A model generated the notes under the pieces. It ran no database searches. It was not told the DNA's origin and saw only the letters and a list, made by a program, of their open reading frames with translations. A stretch of DNA of 64,000 bases from Closterium sp. Naga37s-1. Lineage: Eukaryota; Streptophyta; Zygnematophyceae; Desmidiales; Closteriaceae. Location of the stretch: assembly GCA_947471745.1 (NCBI GenBank), contig CANJKZ010000068.1:1283001-1347000 (forward strand), given 5' to 3'. The position numbers were made by a program, and so were the translations under genes. This document shows positions 62,001 to 64,000 of this stretch, piece after piece (the first letter of the stretch is position 1; each line of letters starts with the position of its first letter).

Positions 62001-64000
62001 AGCGTCTGAAGCTCATGACCATCATGTTCCCACCCGTCCATATTCGCTTGTATGAACCTTCGATATGGAGGTGTTTCTGTTCATGCGTCCCCACCTCCCC
62101 CTCCCCTCCCGCCCTTTCTTCCCCCCTTCCCCACATGCAACCAGGTGGTGATGAACGGCATGGGGGCAAGTGGCAAAGGCACGGAGCATCTGAAGCTGAT
62201 GACCATCATGTTCCAAAACATGTTTCCACCCATCAACGTCTCCACTGTGAGTGCTTCTGTAGATGGTACATGTATCTCTGACGCCCTGCACACATGCAGT
62301 GCCTCTGTTTTTGGAAACCAATTCACAGGAGCATCTGAAGCTGATGACCATCATGTTTCAGAACATGTTCCCACCAATCAACGTGTCCACTGTGAGTGCA
62401 CCTCTGTTGTTGCACCCTTCCATGAAATGCCTTTCTGAATCAACTCTCGTCACAGCATCTGAAGCTCTCATGACCATCATGTTTCAGTTCATGTTTCCGC
62501 CCATCAACGTCTCCACTGTGAGTGCACCTACTACTTGGTAGTCGGTCTTCTAGTGCAACCATACAAGTGTCCTCCAATCCCGTGGTTGTGTCGAAGCCGC
62601 TGCGCAATCTGTGCTACCACACACTGCCCAGTTGACCGTCCCTTTCGCCCTTCCTCTTCCTCCCTCTCCGCCACCAGGTGAAACTCTCAGACTGCAGGAG
62701 TGTCCTGCTCCTGAATCACCACCCTGCCAGTGGTACTATTGACATGCGCCATTATGCCATCTCTGCCCGCCCTGTGGGAGTGTTAAAGCCACTCCTTTCT
62801 CAACCCCTCTCCCCTCCACCCTCCCCTCAACCAGGTGAAACTCTCAGACTGCAGGAGTGTCCTGCTCCTGAACCATGACCCTGCGAGTGGCACAATTGAC
62901 ATGCGCCACTGTGCCATCACTGCACGGCTCGTGGGCGTGTCAAAGCCGCTGTGCAATTTAGTGCACCACCACGTAACCTCTCTAACCGCGCACTGCCCGT
63001 TCAACCCTCCCTTTTTACCCTTCCTCTTCCTCTCTTCACTCCACCAGGTGAAACTCTCCGATTGCAGGCGTGTCCTGCTCCTGAACCACGACCCTGCCAG
63101 TGGGACTATTGACATGCGCCATTACGCCATCACCGCCCGCCCCGTGGGGGTGTCAAAGCCGCTGCGCAATCTCGTGCACCACCACGCACTGCCCAACCTC
63201 AGCCACCTCTCCGATATCAGCGAACTCGTTACAAGGTAGGAGCTCGCTATAAGGTAAGGGCGACCTCTATAAGGTGAGGATCCGTTATTAGGTAACGACG
63301 ATCTGTTATAGCGTAAGGATTGTCTAAGCTCCTCCCTGCGCAGGCCAGCAGCCTATCCGTCAGACAGTGAGGCGGATGAAGGCCGCAGGGTGCAGGCCCT
63401 GCAAGCCAGGGTGCGTGCGAGCAGTCAGTGGGGGTGTCAATGTGTTTGTTGTCCTGAGTTTCGCTATGTTCCTCCCCACTCCCACACAGGCCAGCAGCCT
63501 ATCCCTCAGACAGCGAAGCAGATGAGGGTAGCAGGGTGCAAGCTCCTCAGGACATGGGGCGGGGCGTGCGGGCGGCGCAGCAGAGCCAATGTGTTTGTTG
63601 TGCTGACTCTCACTACCCCTCTCTGCACACCCACCCCACGCAGGCCAGCTGCTTACCCTTCAGACAGTGAGGCGGACGAGGGGAGTCGAGTGCAGGCCCC
63701 CCAGGACATGGGGCGGGGCGTGCGGGCGGCGCAGCAGAGCCAGGTGAAGCTGCACGAGCTGGGGCCACGTGTCACGCTGCTACTGGTCAAGGTGGAGGAG
63801 GGGCTTTCCAATGGCGCAGTGATGTACCACCGATTCGGTGAGTGGCGGGGGTGCGGGGTGTAAGGTTGGGAATATGGGGAGGAGGGTCGGGAGAGAAGGG
63901 GGGGTGGGGGACTGGGGGAAAAGGGTATTCCTCGTTTGGTCAAGGCGGAGGAGGGGCTGTCCAATGGAGCTGTCATGTACCACCGATTTGGTGAGTTGTG
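59015..64000 (+). CDS. PPAN: PPAN/SSF1 Brix-domain ribosome biogenesis factor, 5' part
   Basis: Homologue of Peter Pan/Ssf1, a nucleolar Brix-domain factor of 60S ribosome assembly. Proposed exons: 59015-59215 ([12 protein letters not shown]..., TALKLK), 60524-60754 ([42 protein letters not shown]), 62145-62246 ([34 protein letters not shown]), 63048-63235 ([47 protein letters not shown]) and 63644-63837 ([34 protein letters not shown]). Junctions are in frame with GT/AG borders; the last exon ends in phase 1 and the gene continues past 64000. These ~305 residues cover the Brix core, and order and spacing match plant PPAN. Full or partial degenerate copies of exons 2-5 lie in the introns, so alternative exon choices are possible; I took the copies that are complete, in frame and have the best borders. 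Confidence 0.88.
59440..59890 (+). repeat. Tandem repeats in PPAN intron 1
   Basis: Three to four copies of a ~120-bp unit with AATCACGGCGCATTCTCCTT, CCAGACGTTGTGTGCGCTGC and AAGGCGTCTCAAAGCCCTTCC are centred near 59480, 59600, 59720 and, degraded, 59860. The minus-strand frames here are shadows. Confidence 0.85.
60120..60440 (+). repeat. Partial echoes of PPAN exon 2 start
   Basis: Degenerate copies of the beginning of exon 2 (60524) lie upstream of it in the intron: near 60139-60185 (CTGGGTAATTGCAACGCACT, TCCCCATGCTC), near 60236-60290 (GGAATCTCATCACAACAATC, CTTCTCCACGTGGC) and near 60366-60437 (GGAATACAGGCGCATCACCC, TCCACGTGGCAGGCCCGCTG). Each includes the sequence around the acceptor CAGGAAT, so intron border and exon were copied together. 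Confidence 0.75.
60828..61060 (+). repeat. Partial echoes of PPAN exon 2 end
   Basis: Downstream of exon 2, degraded copies of its 3' end and donor occur near 60895-60960 (CCAAACGTGCCAGCTGGCTT, GTTAGTGAGAGTGGGGGATG) and near 61003-61050 (CTAGCTGGTGTGTTTGG). The real end is ACGTGCCAGCTGGCGTGTTC followed by GTGAGATGAG (60720-60764). Confidence 0.7.
61137..61330. repeat. TG-rich low-complexity stretch in PPAN intron
   Basis: GTGTGTGCG / CATGTGTGTG purine-pyrimidine alternation within intron 2. Both-strand frames here are artefacts. Confidence 0.85.
61345..61995 (+). repeat. Array of PPAN exon 3 echoes upstream of exon 3
   Basis: Copies of the start of exon 3 ([18 protein letters not shown]) begin near 61346, 61474, 61606, 61724 and 61962, spaced ~115-240 bases, with a shorter piece near 61825. 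Four carry AACCAG or GACCAG directly before GTGGTGATGAACG, i.e. an intact acceptor. All are broken inside: the 61474 copy hits TGA after LKL, and those at 61606 and 61962 shift frame. The spacers repeat CTAAAGAATGCTTGTGTGC-type intron sequence. Confidence 0.9.
62329..62517 (+). repeat. Echoes of PPAN exon 3 end
   Basis: Two copies of the second half of exon 3 follow the intact exon: 62329-62391 (acceptor [26 protein letters not shown], ending ST and GTGAGTGC) and 62456-62517 (GTCACAG acceptor, one-base shift, [21 protein letters not shown]). The first has perfect borders and an open frame and could be used as an alternative acceptor exon. Confidence 0.9.
62579..62972 (+). repeat. Echoes of PPAN exon 4 upstream of exon 4
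   Basis: 62579-62630 is a copy of the exon 4 end (GTGTCGAAGCCGCTGCGCAA). 62678-62795 and 62835-62972 are near-complete copies starting after CACCAG/AACCAG ([20 protein letters not shown] and [20 protein letters not shown]). The second ends CACCACCAC before GTAACC. The copy at 63048 alone continues to the end of the exon, so I use that one. The copies stay readable, with silent and conservative differences. Confidence 0.9.
63344..63610 (+). repeat. Echoes of PPAN exon 5 start
   Basis: Two copies precede exon 5 (63644): one from 63344 after TGCGCAG ([20 protein letters not shown]) and one from 63490 after CACACAG ([20 protein letters not shown], then [11 protein letters not shown] before diverging). 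Both repeat the exon start with its acceptor and then run into copies of intron sequence (GTGTTTGTTGTCCTGA / GTGTTTGTTGTGCTGA). Confidence 0.88.
63933..64000 (+). repeat. Echo of PPAN exon 5 end
   Basis: A copy of the 3' end of exon 5 ([18 protein letters not shown] followed by GTGAGTTG) starts near 63937 and reaches the window edge; the original ends at 63837 with GTGAGTGG. Confidence 0.88.

Overview
The window comes from the nuclear genome of a green plant or streptophyte alga. The evidence is GC-rich, intron-containing sequence, a plant-type tRNA-Ala(AGC), plant-like versions of two housekeeping genes (a Peter Pan/SSF1 Brix-domain ribosome assembly factor, PPAN, and a C9orf78/TLS1/CSU2 splicing-associated protein), and a dense load of Ty1/copia and Ty3/gypsy retrotransposons. 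The copia gag style (glycine-rich, starting MATLNVL-like) makes me favour a charophyte such as a zygnematophyte (Closterium-like), but the genus is a guess from recall.

Layout: 1-3359 holds the 3' end of a decayed copia element and a gutted copia element whose 3' LTR cuts off a secreted-protein paralogue (3360-3555). A decayed copia element (4892-11827) lies between two copies of a ~310 bp direct repeat. 12.1-14.8 kb holds a pyrimidine-rich minisatellite and unidentified plus-strand exon-like modules. 15067-15838 is a two-exon gene (minus) for a secreted, probably GPI-anchored protein with four NGT repeats. A tRNA-Ala lies at 16630. 16.9-21.7 kb holds the 3' half of a TLS1/CSU2-like gene (minus) in which every recognisable exon is present as a tandem array of degraded copies. 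From about 19220 a 7464-bp unit is repeated 2.24 times to 35957; it contains the TLS1 exon arrays, a broken hAT transposase (BED + DUF659), a broken gypsy pol and a copia 5' end.

36160-56747 is a Russian-doll nest. Outer copia element C (5-bp target duplication CTTAC) was hit in its RNase H/RT region by a gypsy-type element (37159-43916, 4-bp duplication AAGG) and in its leader by copia D (49315-56366, duplication CGCGG). The gypsy-type element has one uninterrupted 2087-codon frame that carries, between protease and reverse transcriptase, a complete-looking cytosine-5 DNA methyltransferase domain. This is the most striking protein of the window.

57.1-58.6 kb is a gypsy gag plus LTR fragment. 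59015 to the window end is PPAN (plus), of which at least five exons are seen. Each exon after the first, and the edges of some, are echoed in the flanking introns by full or partial degenerate copies that often keep the CAG acceptor. The echo pattern in two unrelated housekeeping genes and one unidentified locus suggests a general mode of intron growth by local tandem duplication in this genome.
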